From NCBI RefSeq assembly GCF_002567005.1, contig NZ_NUZU01000028.1, positions 1-64,000 of the forward strand: a stretch of DNA of 64,000 nucleotides, in the 5' to 3' direction. Positions 25,005 to 34,280 of the stretch are shown one piece after another. The position numbers were made by a program, and so were the translations under genes. Within the stretch, counting starts at the first letter, position 1. Every line of letters starts with the position of its first letter. Source of the stretch: Bacillus sp. AFS073361 (GTDB taxonomy: Bacteria; Bacillota; Bacilli; Bacillales; Cytobacillaceae). The notes under the pieces were generated by a model. That model was not told the origin of the DNA, did not search any database, and worked only from the letters and a program-made list of their open reading frames with translations.

Positions 25005-28000
25005 TTACATATTTTCGTGAACCTTCACAATTGAAGTTTCCTGCGTTACATTGCCTTTGCGTTTTAGTTTGCCCCAACCAACGGTTACTCCCTTGATGGC
25101 TGAGAAGATGGATTTTACCACCACGTACGTCATCAGCTGTTTGTACAAGATTCGTTGTAGAAACAATGAAGCGAGCGGCTTTGGACTTTCTTTTTCCAAT
25201 CGAAACGCATAAAGAGAGGTACAGAAATCCAGCAAGTAAAATAGGATAAATCCAATCGCCGCTTTTTCAGGATGCGGGTTAAAAAGAGCGATAATGAACA
25301 ATAAATCGGCAATCGGCGAAATGGTTTGATAGATATACTGAAACAGCCACATGTTTGGAAGCGCGACAAAACCTAATGAGTGATGTTTTTTATTGAATAA
25401 AGCCCCGCGATGCTTCCATAAGCATTGTAAGGTTCCATACACCCAACGGTAACGCTGTTTGGCCAGACTTTTAAGATCTTCAGGCACTTCTGTATAGGCA
25501 TAGGCCTTTTCTTCGAATTCAATCGTTTTTCCCTGGCGTAACAAAGTAAGCGTGATATCCGTATCCTCGGCGAGGGTATCTTCTTGAAAATATCCTGCTG
25601 CTTCTACCGCCGTCTTTCTCCAGGCGCCGATGGCACCAGGTACAACGGTAATGCAATTGAGGGCGGCGAAGGCTCTTCTCTCGAGGTTAAAGCCGGTCAC
25701 ATATTCGATATGCTGCCAGTTTGTCAGGAGGTTCCCTTTATTGCCGACCTTTACATTCCCTGACACGGCTGCGACATTTTCATTTTTAAAATGGTTCAAG
25801 AGCAAGGAAATTGCATTTTCAGCGATGAGTGTATCCGCGTCAAGTGCCACGACGATTTCCCCATTTGCTTCTTTAAAGCCAAGATTAACAGCGGAGGATT
25901 TCCCGCCATTGGTCTTTTTAATTAATCGGACGAGTGGATGGTCTCCATAAGTGTCTTCCACAACAGCCGCCGTATCATCCTTTGAACCGTCGTCGATAAC
26001 CAGGATTTCAAAAGCAGGGTAATCGCTCGCTAAAATCGAATCGACGGTTTTGCAAATGACTTTTTCCTCGTTATAGGCAGCAATCACGACACTAACATAC
26101 GGGGTAAAGTCAGGGTCAATCTCCGTCTCTTTATACCTTTTGACCTGCTTTCTTGAAAGGAAAACGAAGACAACTAGTCGCAGGATTCCGATCACGATCG
26201 CTGAGTAGAAGAGAAAGCTTAATCCTAAGTTCCAGCCTTGGAGGACTTTGAATACTGCCTTGTCATAGACTAAATAAGGGTTGTCTTGATTAGCTTCAGG
26301 CATAATTTGACGATCACTTTTTCCAATCAGATCCCCAATGGTGGAAAAAGTGTAGCCGCGCTGTTTGAGCTCTTTAATGATCATCGGCAAGGCTTTTACC
26401 GTGTTGGAGCGGTCACCGCCGGCATCGTGCATCAATATCACATTTCCATCTTGCAGCTGACTCAATACCTGCTGGAGAATCTCCTTACTAGAAAGTCCTT
26501 GCCAATCATCCGAATCGATTAATTCACCGACCGTTGTATAGCCCATCTCCTGTGCACGCAAGATCGGCTCCAGTTCACTCTTCGTGTTTGGTTCCGCATC
26601 GGCAGCATATGGCGGACGGAAAAGGGTCATCGAATGGCCTGTAATTTCTTGATACAACCGCTGATTAGCATTGAGTTCCCTTTTTGTTTGATCCGGTGTG
26701 ATCGATGCAATATTCGGATGGGTAAAGGTATGGTTGCCAATTTCATGGCCCTCTTCAAACATCTCTTTCACCAGTTGTGGATGCTGCATCGCGTTTTCAC
26801 CAAGGATAAAAAAGGTGGCTTTGATATGGTTCCTTTTCAAAATGTCTAGTATTTGTGGAGTATAGGTTGGATCTGGACCGTCATCAAAGGAAAGGACGAT
26901 TTCCTTACTTTTCGGTTTTCCATACCGTTCTACCACAATTGGTTGTGGCAATTTAACATACGATTCGGTTTGAATCATCCCTTGTGCATCCAAGCGAATT
27001 GTTCTGTTCCCCTGTTCTGTTTGAGAAGCAATTTTCAAAACTTCACCCTCACCTGTAAAGTGAACAGGATTAGGGCTGATCAAGGCTTTAAGGGCATTGG
27101 TTGGATCGTTTATTTCCTTAGGTTTATTCAGATAATTCCAGATAGAAGGATCTTCAGAACCGAGGCGCCAAACCGCGATACCTTTTGAACCATGATCCAT
27201 TGATAACTTCATCTGATTATAAAAAGTAGCCCCATCTAAAAACCAAACGGTATGATTTTTCCCGTGTAATTTGTAGCGTAAATAGGGGTTGCTTGTTTGT
27301 TTATTCCACTGGATTTGAAGGTTGGTTCCTATTCCTAAATCCATGATATCGCCGAAGGCAACTGTTTTGGCGGGCTGACCGGAGTTTTCCTCCCAGTCGT
27401 ACCCGAAGCTGCCCAAACTCACAATCAATTTTTCCGATGGAATTTGGAGCTGGTTTAAATTCTCTTCAACCCAATCCGTTGGTGCCACAGGTCCAGGTTT
27501 ACTCATTGAATGATGCTGGTCATATAACATGACAATCATCCGATCCACATTTGCTGATAGAGCAGCGTAGTTAAAACTATCGTTGTCCGGCGGAACATCT
27601 AGTGTAACCATGAGACCATGTTGATGGAAGGCATGATTAACTTTGCTGATAAATCGGGTGAAGTGATTTCTATCATTGGGCTGAATGTCTTCAAAGTCGA
27701 TATTGATTCCGTCAAAGTCATTTGTTCTCACATAATCCAGCATCTTTTTTATAAAAAGATCTTCCGCACCAGGGGTGGTAAATAACCGGTGCAGTACTTC
27801 GCCATCCCATTTATTATTAGTGAAATTATTCACTAAGGGGAGAACCTTTATCTTATGTGTTTTGGCCTGGTCAACAATCGACTTGTCTGTGCGGGTTTCA
27901 AGGGTAAGGCCATGTGTAAGTTGCAGCCAGCCAGGTACTAAGGTGGTAATCGAATCAATATTCTTTTTAAAAGAAGTGCGGCTGTTTTTGTCCCAATCGA

Positions 28001-28697
28001 CGTAAAAACCATAAACTTCTTGTTTTTGATTCACTTCCCCGATTTCTTTTTGACTAGCAAGGGAAGGCGTTGTTTTTTGAACCTGAGCGGCGAGTTGTTC
28101 TTCACTAAAACTTATATTAATTGGTTCAATCCCGCTCTTTGCTCTACTGTTATCGAGTTGCAATGCTGGAAACTCTGGGTTGTTATTCAGGCTTTCGATA
28201 AAAATCGTCGACACTAAAATCATTAAAGCGGCAAAGCCTGCACCCATTCGTTTGATAATCGACCAGCGTCTTTTGGCAGGATCAAGAAAAACATGGTCTT
28301 GATTCCGCTCTCTCTTTTTCAACCCTAAATTGTAAAACCAATGGAAGAAAAAATAGCAAACAAGACCAATCAGGCCGCCTAGGATTGCAGGGGCAATCGA
28401 TTGTGAAAGCTGTATTTTCGATTTTAAGGTTGAAATGAACCAGGTATCTTCTAATCTACTTAAATCCAGGATGGGTAGATGATTCATTTTTGGAATGAAA
28501 ATAGGTATCAACGTTCCCAGGAATAAGGCGATGATATTTAGACGTAACAAAAGTGAAAGAACTACTAATAGCGGTATTCTTATATTATCTAAAGGCAAAA
28601 ACCCTAAGAAAAAACCAAGTGTGCTTGCTACCGCTCCGGCATTTCCGGTGACAGGAGCAAATAGTGACCTAACCAGCCACCTAAACATTCGATTCAC
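25005..28697 (-). CDS. Four-part fusion: DUF2062-like, GH18-like, polysaccharide deacetylase and GT2 synthase
   Basis: A 1230-residue membrane protein. Residues 1-165 hold several helices with a DUF2062-like pattern (LGFFLGFLPLDNIRIPLL). About 226-530 is a GH18-type barrel with the catalytic motif FDGINIDFED. About 598-790 is a carbohydrate esterase 4 deacetylase with LSFDDGPDPT, HTFTHP, FRPPYA, DSDDW and ILMHDAG. After a helix, 867-1100 is a GT2 synthase with VVIAAYNEE, ALDADT, AEDTD and QRYRW, then C-terminal helices. This order equals PgaB plus PgaC of poly-N-acetylglucosamine export in one chain. Likely role: synthesis and trimming or deacetylation of an extracellular aminosugar polymer. 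The product is not proven. All catalytic motifs look intact. Confidence 0.85.
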   Translation of the reverse strand: MNRMFRWLVRSLFAPVTGNAGAVASTLGFFLGFLPLDNIRIPLLVVLSLLLRLNIIALFLGTLIPIFIPKMNHLPILDLSRLEDTWFISTLKSKIQLSQSIAPAILGGLIGLVCYFFFHWFYNLGLKKRERNQDHVFLDPAKRRWSIIKRMGAGFAALMILVSTIFIESLNNNPEFPALQLDNSRAKSGIEPINISFSEEQLAAQVQKTTPSLASQKEIGEVNQKQEVYGFYVDWDKNSRTSFKKNIDSITTLVPGWLQLTHGLTLETRTDKSIVDQAKTHKIKVLPLVNNFTNNKWDGEVLHRLFTTPGAEDLFIKKMLDYVRTNDFDGINIDFEDIQPNDRNHFTRFISKVNHAFHQHGLMVTLDVPPDNDSFNYAALSANVDRMIVMLYDQHHSMSKPGPVAPTDWVEENLNQLQIPSEKLIVSLGSFGYDWEENSGQPAKTVAFGDIMDLGIGTNLQIQWNKQTSNPYLRYKLHGKNHTVWFLDGATFYNQMKLSMDHGSKGIAVWRLGSEDPSIWNYLNKPKEINDPTNALKALISPNPVHFTGEGEVLKIASQTEQGNRTIRLDAQGMIQTESYVKLPQPIVVERYGKPKSKEIVLSFDDGPDPTYTPQILDILKRNHIKATFFILGENAMQHPQLVKEMFEEGHEIGNHTFTHPNIASITPDQTKRELNANQRLYQEITGHSMTLFRPPYAADAEPNTKSELEPILRAQEMGYTTVGELIDSDDWQGLSSKEILQQVLSQLQDGNVILMHDAGGDRSNTVKALPMIIKELKQRGYTFSTIGDLIGKSDRQIMPEANQDNPYLVYDKAVFKVLQGWNLGLSFLFYSAIVIGILRLVVFVFLSRKQVKRYKETEIDPDFTPYVSVVIAAYNEEKVICKTVDSILASDYPAFEILVIDDGSKDDTAAVVEDTYGDHPLVRLIKKTNGGKSSAVNLGFKEANGEIVVALDADTLIAENAISLLLNHFKNENVAAVSGNVKVGNKGNLLTNWQHIEYVTGFNLERRAFAALNCITVVPGAIGAWRKTAVEAAGYFQEDTLAEDTDITLTLLRQGKTIEFEEKAYAYTEVPEDLKSLAKQRYRWVYGTLQCLWKHRGALFNKKHHSLGFVALPNMWLFQYIYQTISPIADLLFIIALFNPHPEKAAIGFILFYLLDFCTSLYAFRLEKESPKPLASLFLQRILYKQLMTYVVVKSIFSAIKGVTVGWGKLKRKGNVTQETSIVKVHENM

Positions 28698-28928
28698 ATA
28701 GATTCCTCCTCTAGGTGTAGTGTTGTTCTATATTAATAGATTTATATTTTATATAATGTCCAGCAGATAACGGCCAGATTTTTCGACAGAAAATGACCAT
28801 ATTCAAAGACTTAGATAGTAAAGTGGAGATTTTGGGGGTAGGAAGAAAAAGTTCTTATTCTTTTTAAATGGTAATAGAGGGTAGAGGGAATATTTTGGTT
28901 AGTTACCAAGATAACATCTATTCCTGCG

Positions 28929-29033
28929 CTTAGAACCTATTTTTAGATACTTATGACCTATTTTTTGAACCTTATAACATATTTCCGGACGCTTATGACA
29001 TGTTTTACGAGACATACGACATTTATTGGAAAA
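28929..29033 (+). repeat. Five tandem units of 21 bp
   Basis: Units start at 28929, 28950, 28971, 28992 and 29013, exactly 21 bp apart. The consensus is about CTTATGACCTATTTTTNGANN, with the fifth unit most degenerate (CATACGACATTTATTGG). The spacing equals two helical turns. The remainder of the 28698-29119 gap shows no gene. Confidence 0.7.
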
Positions 29034-29119
29034 TAATTGGAAGTTAGAGGGAGTGGAGAGGTATGTTTTTTACTAAAAATGGAAATTTTATATATATTGA
29101 TGCCTAAGGAGTTAACTAA

Positions 29120-29596
29120 ATGGTCGGGATTATTATAGCAGTGATCTTATTTAACCTCATTGCAATCAAAGTAAAAAAACGTTTAACCAGAAGTGAGATG
29201 CTGCAGATTTGGTTATTTACAACCTTATTCCAACTGATGTTTGATGTATTTATCAGTTTGAAATACCAGGGGTACTGGTATTTCACTAAGGGTGTGGATT
29301 GGCAGTCCTTGCTTGTGTATGTATGTTTAGTCCCACCTGTGAATCTTATCTTTTTAAATGTCTATCCTTTAAAAAGTCCATTATGGAAACAATTCTCCTT
29401 TTTTTTAGCTTGGAATGTAGGAATTGTGATCTATGAGGTTTTAACCTTATTACCAGAGCCTTGGGGTTATTTCCATTATGGTTGGTGGAGTTTGTATCAT
29501 TCCATCATGATCAATCCTTTTCTCCTCCTCATCTTATTAGGGTTCTATAAATTAGTTCGTCGATTAGAACATAAGGCTGTGGTTAAGCAAGTATAG
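29120..29596 (+). CDS. CBO0543-family membrane protein
   Basis: A 158-residue protein with about five helices. The family pattern is visible: LFQLMFDVFISLKYQGYWYF, KSPLWKQFSFFLAWNVGIVIYE and GYFHYGWWSLYHS. AAGGAG precedes the ATG. The family is common in sporulating Firmicutes and its role is not known. It lies alone between the fusion gene and the thiamine operon. Confidence 0.75.
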   Translation: MVGIIIAVILFNLIAIKVKKRLTRSEMLQIWLFTTLFQLMFDVFISLKYQGYWYFTKGVDWQSLLVYVCLVPPVNLIFLNVYPLKSPLWKQFSFFLAWNVGIVIYEVLTLLPEPWGYFHYGWWSLYHSIMINPFLLLILLGFYKLVRRLEHKAVVKQV

Positions 29597-29715
29597 TGGG
29601 GGAAAAGGAGAAGGCGTCTCCTTGTTCTATAGGACGTTTGGTCTATTTTTATCCTTTAGCTGTTAACTGATTGACAACATTAACCAGCGGGTGTAGAGTG
29701 AATATTAAATTTATA

Positions 29716-29865
29716 GGAAGACCACTAGGGGAGCCGTTTGGCGGCTGAGACAAGAATAATCTTGGACCCTTTGAACCTGATCTAGTTCATACTAGCGTAG
29801 GAAAGTGGAGTCTGTGTATGGATAAATACTATTATTCTGCCGCTCCATTTTTGGAGCGGTTTTTT
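29716..29865 (+). ncRNA. TPP riboswitch with expression-platform terminator
   Basis: The THI-box consensus is present: AGGGGAGCC, GGCGGCTGAGA, GACCCTTTGAACCTGATCT and AGCGTAGGAAAGTGG, closed by an ACCACT/AGTGG stem (29720-29812). CCGCTCCA and TGGAGCGG (29840-29859), then TTTTTT, form the terminator. Thiamine pyrophosphate binding would stop transcription before tenA and the ykoEDC transporter genes. Confidence 0.95.
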
Positions 29866-29930
29866 CGTGTTTGAACCGTTAGCCGTTCCATTTAGTGTCT
29901 TCCCATAAAACAAATAAGGGGGAGAAATAT

Positions 29931-30614
29931 ATGAGTTTTTCAGCAGAACTAAGAAGAGAAGCCAATCCGATTTTTGAGGCAATTTTTGAACATCCGTTTG
30001 TCCGGGGGATCGCTGATGGGGAGTTACAAAAAGAACAATTGGTTCATTATGTGAAACAGGACTTTGAATATTTGAATTCCTTTATTCGCATCTATGGAAT
30101 CGCAGTTTCTAAGTGTGAGAATCGTGAAGAAATGGATATGTTTAATCAGCAGATTTCATTTATTTTAAACAGTGAAATCCATCCACATAATAACTTTTGT
30201 CAAGTAGCAGGTGTACCCTACGATCTATTACAGGGATATCCGTTAGCACCCTCAGCCCTTCATTACACGCGTCATATGCTTACGGTTGCGCATGAAGGAA
30301 CATTAGGGGAAATTTTAGCGGTATTGCTGCCATGTCCATGGACGTATTGGGAAATTGGGAAAAGATTATTAACGGAAGTGAATCCAGATCGCTCCCATCC
30401 TTTTTATGATTGGATTCATTTTTATGGAAACCGGACCGATTCGATTACGACAAAATTTTGTGCCAGGATCGATGAGTGGGCTAAGACAGCAACGGAGAAA
30501 GAAAAGGAAAAAATGAAGGAGCATTTCCTCATCAGTTGTCAGTTGGAATATATGTTCTGGGATATGGCTTATAAACTAGAAGAATGGCCTGTGAAAATGG
30601 AGGTCGTGAAATGA
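29931..30614 (+). CDS. tenA: TenA, aminopyrimidine aminohydrolase (thiaminase II)
   Basis: A 227-residue protein that salvages thiamine pyrimidine by hydrolysing aminopyrimidines to HMP. With the start at ATG 29931 (GGGGGAG 7 nt upstream) the residues known in B. subtilis TenA fall at the same numbers: Asp44, Tyr47, Tyr112 and the catalytic Cys135 in LLPCPWTYWEIG. Glu206 corresponds to Glu205. The stop overlaps the ykoE start (ATGA). First gene of a TPP-controlled salvage operon. Confidence 0.95.
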   Translation: MSFSAELRREANPIFEAIFEHPFVRGIADGELQKEQLVHYVKQDFEYLNSFIRIYGIAVSKCENREEMDMFNQQISFILNSEIHPHNNFCQVAGVPYDLLQGYPLAPSALHYTRHMLTVAHEGTLGEILAVLLPCPWTYWEIGKRLLTEVNPDRSHPFYDWIHFYGNRTDSITTKFCARIDEWAKTATEKEKEKMKEHFLISCQLEYMFWDMAYKLEEWPVKMEVVK

Positions 30615-31204
30615 AGACGTGGAAGATGAAAGAAGTTGTTCTTGCTGTGATTCTAGCGGTGGCCTGTGGAGTGATCTATTTAGGATGGTCGACGTTGTGG
30701 ATTCCGATTTCAGCCATTGTCGGGCCGGTGGGCGCGGGTTTTATGTTTGGCATTTGGGTGATTGCCAGTCCAATCGTCGCGTATATTATCAGAAAGCCGG
30801 GAGCGGCATTTATAGCAGAGGTAGCAGCGGCTGCCGTCGAGTTATTAACAGGAAGTCATTTTGGTCTGTCGGCCCTGTTAGTAGGTGTTTTTCAAGGGAT
30901 TGGTTCAGAAATTGCCTTCGCCCTATTCGGATATAAACGGTATAACCTCTTTACTTTAATGCTATCAGGTGCTCTAGCTGCCGTATTTGGAATGCTTTAT
31001 AACATAATCGCCAACGGTTTCGGTTATTACACACTGGAAGTATTTTTGATAACATTAGGAATTCATGTCATCAGCGGCATGATTCTTGGCGGCTGGCTAG
31101 CGAAGGTTGTCGTGGATGCCCTCGCAAATACAGGGGTGTTAGAGCAATATGAGTTGATGAAGGAAAAAAGAAAAAAGGACAATGTCAATGTTTCTGGGTT
31201 GTAA
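30611..31204 (+). CDS. ykoE: ECF transporter S component for thiamine pyrimidine (YkoE)
   Basis: A 197-residue membrane protein matching YkoE: LAVACGVIYLGWSTLW, VGPVGAGFMFGIWVIASPIVAYIIRKPGAAFIAEVAAAAVELLTGS and GVFQGIGSEIAFALFGYKRY. It binds the substrate (HMP or a thiamine precursor) for the energy-coupling-factor importer. ATG 30611 with GAGGT upstream is chosen over the longer frame. It overlaps tenA by 4 nt and ykoD by 23 nt. Confidence 0.93.
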   Translation: MKTWKMKEVVLAVILAVACGVIYLGWSTLWIPISAIVGPVGAGFMFGIWVIASPIVAYIIRKPGAAFIAEVAAAAVELLTGSHFGLSALLVGVFQGIGSEIAFALFGYKRYNLFTLMLSGALAAVFGMLYNIIANGFGYYTLEVFLITLGIHVISGMILGGWLAKVVVDALANTGVLEQYELMKEKRKKDNVNVSGL

Positions 31205-32753
31205 GGATCTTTCGATTCGTTTTTATAACCGCTCTGAAAAAATACTCAATCATATTACCTTGTCCATCCATCAAGGGGAGAAGGTATTAATCCTTGGACC
31301 TAGTGGGAGTGGGAAATCTACATTGATTTCTGCTCTTGCTGGGATTATCCCTGAGCATTTGGACGCAGAGGTCAGCGGTAAGGTATTCAAAAGGAAATCT
31401 GCTGGAGTGATGTTTCAAGATCCTGATTCCCAGTTTTGCATGCTGCGTGTCGATGAAGAAATTGCCTTTAGTCTGGAAAACCGTTCGATTCCTCGTAACG
31501 AAATGGATCAAATGATCTCGGATTTGATGGAAAAAGTAGGGCTGATGGTAGATAAGAAAACACCGATTGAAAAGCTGTCAGGCGGGATGAAACAACGATT
31601 GGCGTTAGCGTGTTTGCTTGCATTAGAACCAGACGTCCTCTTCTTTGATGAACCAACCGCTCAACTCGACCCTGCTGGCCGGAATGAGATCTTTGGTTTA
31701 TTGAGACATTTAGCCGAAAAAACCAACCATACGATGGTCTTTGTCGAACATGTCCTTGACGGCTGCATCGAATGGATGGACCGAGTCATTATCCTTGATG
31801 AGCATGGAAAGATTATTGGGGATGGGGAACCAAAAGAGATGCTGCTCCAATTTAATCAACAAATGAAAGATGCGGGGATTTGGCGTCCTAAGTTGTTTCC
31901 TCACAAATGGGAGGAGATCGTTCAAGATCCCTCGCACCCTCTATCTATCAAACTTATAAATAGGGTAAAAACGAAACGTCTCGTACAAGGCGATTGTTTA
32001 CTCCGCACCGAACATGTTGAAATTGGCTATGGGAAGAAGACCGTCGTCAGTGATATAGAGGTGAAAATCCATAGAGGGGAATGGATTTCCATTGTCGGAG
32101 AAAATGGGAGTGGGAAAAGCACCTTTTTAAAAAGTCTGATCCGGTTGGAGTCGATTCAAAAAGGGAAAATTTACTTTCAAGGTGAGGAACTAAAAAAATG
32201 GTTAGACCGAGAATTATTTGAGCAGGCAGGCTTTGTTTTCCAAAATCCCGAACATCAATTCATTACCGATACGGTTTTTGACGAAGTGGCTTTTGGCGGC
32301 CGGCAGCGAAATTGGCCGGAGGATCAGGTTCGCTCGAAAACCAATCGATTGTTAGAGGAGTTTGGATTGGCGCCATACCAGGATGCGCACCCTTTTACCC
32401 TGAGTTTAGGACAAAAACGGCGGTTAAGTGTGGCGACAATGTTATTGTTCGATCAAGCTTTGCTATTGCTTGATGAACCAACCTTTGGTCAGGATGAAAA
32501 AACAGCGAGAGAGCTTATTAAACGTCTCAAAGAGAGACAGGAACAGGGAACAACCATTGTGATGGTAACCCATGATATGGATGTGGTCGATCGTTTTTCT
32601 GATCAAGTCCTTTTATTCAATAAGGGACGAGTATCCTATCAAGGAACGCCCTATGGTTTATTTTCAGATCCAAGTAATTATTGTGAAAGTGCGTTGATTC
32701 CACCACTCCATTACCAGTTGATGCATGCAAGAAGGGAGGGTGTTTTGGTATGA
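31182..32753 (+). CDS. ykoD: ECF transporter double ATPase (YkoD)
   Basis: A 523-residue protein with two fused ABC ATPase domains. The first has LILGPSGSGKST, KLSGGMKQRLALA and VLFFDEPTAQLD. The second has VGENGSGKST, SLGQKRRLSVA and LLLLDEPTFGQD, followed by VTHDMD. Both Walker and signature motifs are intact; the second signature begins LSLGQ rather than LSGGQ, as is common in ECF ATPases. It powers the thiamine-precursor importer with YkoE and YkoC. The frame begins inside ykoE and the stop overlaps ykoC by 4 nt. Confidence 0.93.
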   Translation: MSMFLGCKDLSIRFYNRSEKILNHITLSIHQGEKVLILGPSGSGKSTLISALAGIIPEHLDAEVSGKVFKRKSAGVMFQDPDSQFCMLRVDEEIAFSLENRSIPRNEMDQMISDLMEKVGLMVDKKTPIEKLSGGMKQRLALACLLALEPDVLFFDEPTAQLDPAGRNEIFGLLRHLAEKTNHTMVFVEHVLDGCIEWMDRVIILDEHGKIIGDGEPKEMLLQFNQQMKDAGIWRPKLFPHKWEEIVQDPSHPLSIKLINRVKTKRLVQGDCLLRTEHVEIGYGKKTVVSDIEVKIHRGEWISIVGENGSGKSTFLKSLIRLESIQKGKIYFQGEELKKWLDRELFEQAGFVFQNPEHQFITDTVFDEVAFGGRQRNWPEDQVRSKTNRLLEEFGLAPYQDAHPFTLSLGQKRRLSVATMLLFDQALLLLDEPTFGQDEKTARELIKRLKERQEQGTTIVMVTHDMDVVDRFSDQVLLFNKGRVSYQGTPYGLFSDPSNYCESALIPPLHYQLMHARREGVLV

Positions 32754-33487
32754 AGGCGAATGATTCATTCCTAGCTGCACTCAATCCTGCTTGTAAGTTG
32801 TTCGCTCATTTGATCGTGATGTTTCTTTTAATGGCCATCTCCAATCCAACGGTGACTTTTTTGATTTGGTTTCTTGCGCTATTGATTGGCATTTTTTTAG
32901 GCGGATGGAGAATGACGTATCTTGTCAAAAGGCTTTTGCCTTATTTAGGTTTTTTCATTCTTGTATTTTGGATGATCGCTGCTTTTGGAGAAGGAGAAGA
33001 AACGATTTGGAAAGGGGCCTGGTTTCATATTACGGTGGAGAGTGTAAATCATGGCCTAACCATCGCCTTACGGATGTTAGCGTTTGTCACGTATGGTTTA
33101 TTATTCACCTCCACCACCGACATCACGTTGTTCATCATGAGTTTAATTCATCAATGTAAACTTTCACCAAAATGGGCGTATGGACTATTAGCGGGGTTCC
33201 GCTTTATCCCGTTGTTTCAATCGGAACTAAACCAAATGAAGACGGCACATAAAGTGAGAGGTTACCGGCAAAGAAATAATTGGAAATCGTTTATGAGGTA
33301 TGCTTTGCCATTGTTTACGCAGGGCATACGAAAATCAGAACGAATAGCGATTGCCATGGAGGCGCGTGGGTTTACAGGTACAAGGGACAGAACCTATTAT
33401 CAAACAACTAAACTAGCAGTGAAAGATTTCGGCTATCTGCTTTCGTTACTTATTGTTGCTTGGGGGATCATGACTTTTATTGAATAG
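32750..33487 (+). CDS. ykoC: ECF transporter T component (YkoC)
   Basis: A 245-residue membrane protein of the EcfT family: FLAALNPACKLFAHLIVMF at the start, TITLFIMSLI-like core, and the coupling helices with the Ala-Arg-Gly motifs, here KVRGYRQ and MEARGFTG, which contact the ATPases. It links YkoE to YkoD. Last gene of the TPP-controlled operon. Confidence 0.93.
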   Translation: MKANDSFLAALNPACKLFAHLIVMFLLMAISNPTVTFLIWFLALLIGIFLGGWRMTYLVKRLLPYLGFFILVFWMIAAFGEGEETIWKGAWFHITVESVNHGLTIALRMLAFVTYGLLFTSTTDITLFIMSLIHQCKLSPKWAYGLLAGFRFIPLFQSELNQMKTAHKVRGYRQRNNWKSFMRYALPLFTQGIRKSERIAIAMEARGFTGTRDRTYYQTTKLAVKDFGYLLSLLIVAWGIMTFIE

Positions 33488-33524
33488 GCTCTGTTATAAC
33501 TGAATATTGATTCCACTGTGTCTG

Positions 33525-33717
33525 AAAATAAACGGAAAAATTCCGTTTATTTTGGGAAATACCCATATTTCCTTAATAATAAAGGAAGTTTTTCCGTCTA
33601 AACTATCGAAATCTTTGGATATTGTCTTTTTTTGAGGAGTTAATCGGAATATCTTCCCTTATATTGCTTCTTAAGCCCTGTCTATATCCATTAGCCGGAA
33701 ATTCTCCGCCTATGAAT
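33525..33717 (+). repeat. Diverged palindromic repeat, copy C
   Basis: Four units of the same type as copies A and B in the same order: AACGGAAAAATTCCGTT near 33530, GGAAGTTTTTCCGTC near 33587, TCGGAATATCTTCCC near 33645 and CCGGAAATTCTCCGCC near 33696. The linker sequences have diverged. It occupies most of the gap after ykoC. Confidence 0.6.
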
Positions 33718-33751
33718 TCTCATAACTACACGAAAATCTACAATGAATAAT

Positions 33752-33783
33752 AAGGGGAGAAGTGTTCACGCACTTCTCCCCTT
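33752..33783. terminator. Terminator after the VOC gene
   Basis: AAGGGGAGAAGTG pairs with CACTTCTCCCCTT around TTCACG. It lies just beyond the reverse-strand VOC gene stop and may also stop read-through from ykoC. Confidence 0.8.
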
Positions 33784-33791
33784 TGGCTTTA

Positions 33792-34181
33792 CTAAAGGTC
33801 TGCTTGATCAACGTTTAGTTCAATGAGATTTCCATCTGGGTCGGCACAGAAAATCTGAGCAAAGCCACTCATGCCCTTAGGTTTCTCTAATAGTTCAACA
33901 TCCTTACTTTTCAACCAATTCAACGCAGCATTGTAATCTTTCACTCGAAGAGCAAAATGGCCCTCGCGGCTGCTTAGGCGCTTATCTTGGCGAAGGGTTT
34001 GGGAGGCAGGATCGACGATGAGATGGAGCTGTTGTCCTTCTACTTCATACCAGGCACCAGGAAAATCGAAATTAGGGCGTTGGATCTCTTTTAAACAGAG
34101 AATGTTGCTATAAAAATGTTTGGCTTTTTCTAAATTGGTCACCGTTAAGCTCACATGGTGGAGGCATTCATATTGAATCAT
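33792..34181 (-). CDS. VOC superfamily (glyoxalase/bleomycin resistance-like) protein
   Basis: A 129-residue single vicinal-oxygen-chelate domain: CLHHVSLTVTNLEKAKHFYSNILCLKE at the start and QIFCADPDGNLIELN at the end, with metal-ligand type His and Glu residues. ATG 34181 is preferred over the longer frame because AAGGAG lies 9 nt upstream. The substrate is unknown; such proteins are isomerases, dioxygenases or resistance proteins. Confidence 0.8.
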   Translation of the reverse strand: MIQYECLHHVSLTVTNLEKAKHFYSNILCLKEIQRPNFDFPGAWYEVEGQQLHLIVDPASQTLRQDKRLSSREGHFALRVKDYNAALNWLKSKDVELLEKPKGMSGFAQIFCADPDGNLIELNVDQADL

Positions 34182-34241
34182 GGCGGTTAACTCCTTCATA
34201 AATTTATTTCCATCATACCATAAGGAGTTGGACGGATTGAT

Positions 34242-34270
34242 ATAAAAAACCAGGCATTTAGCCTGGCTGA
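34242..34270 (-). terminator. Terminator after the GGDEF/HD-GYP gene
   Basis: AGCCAGGC pairs with GCCTGGTT around TAAAT and is followed by TTTTTAT on the reverse strand. Confidence 0.8.
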
Positions 34271-34280
34271 GGTCATTTCC

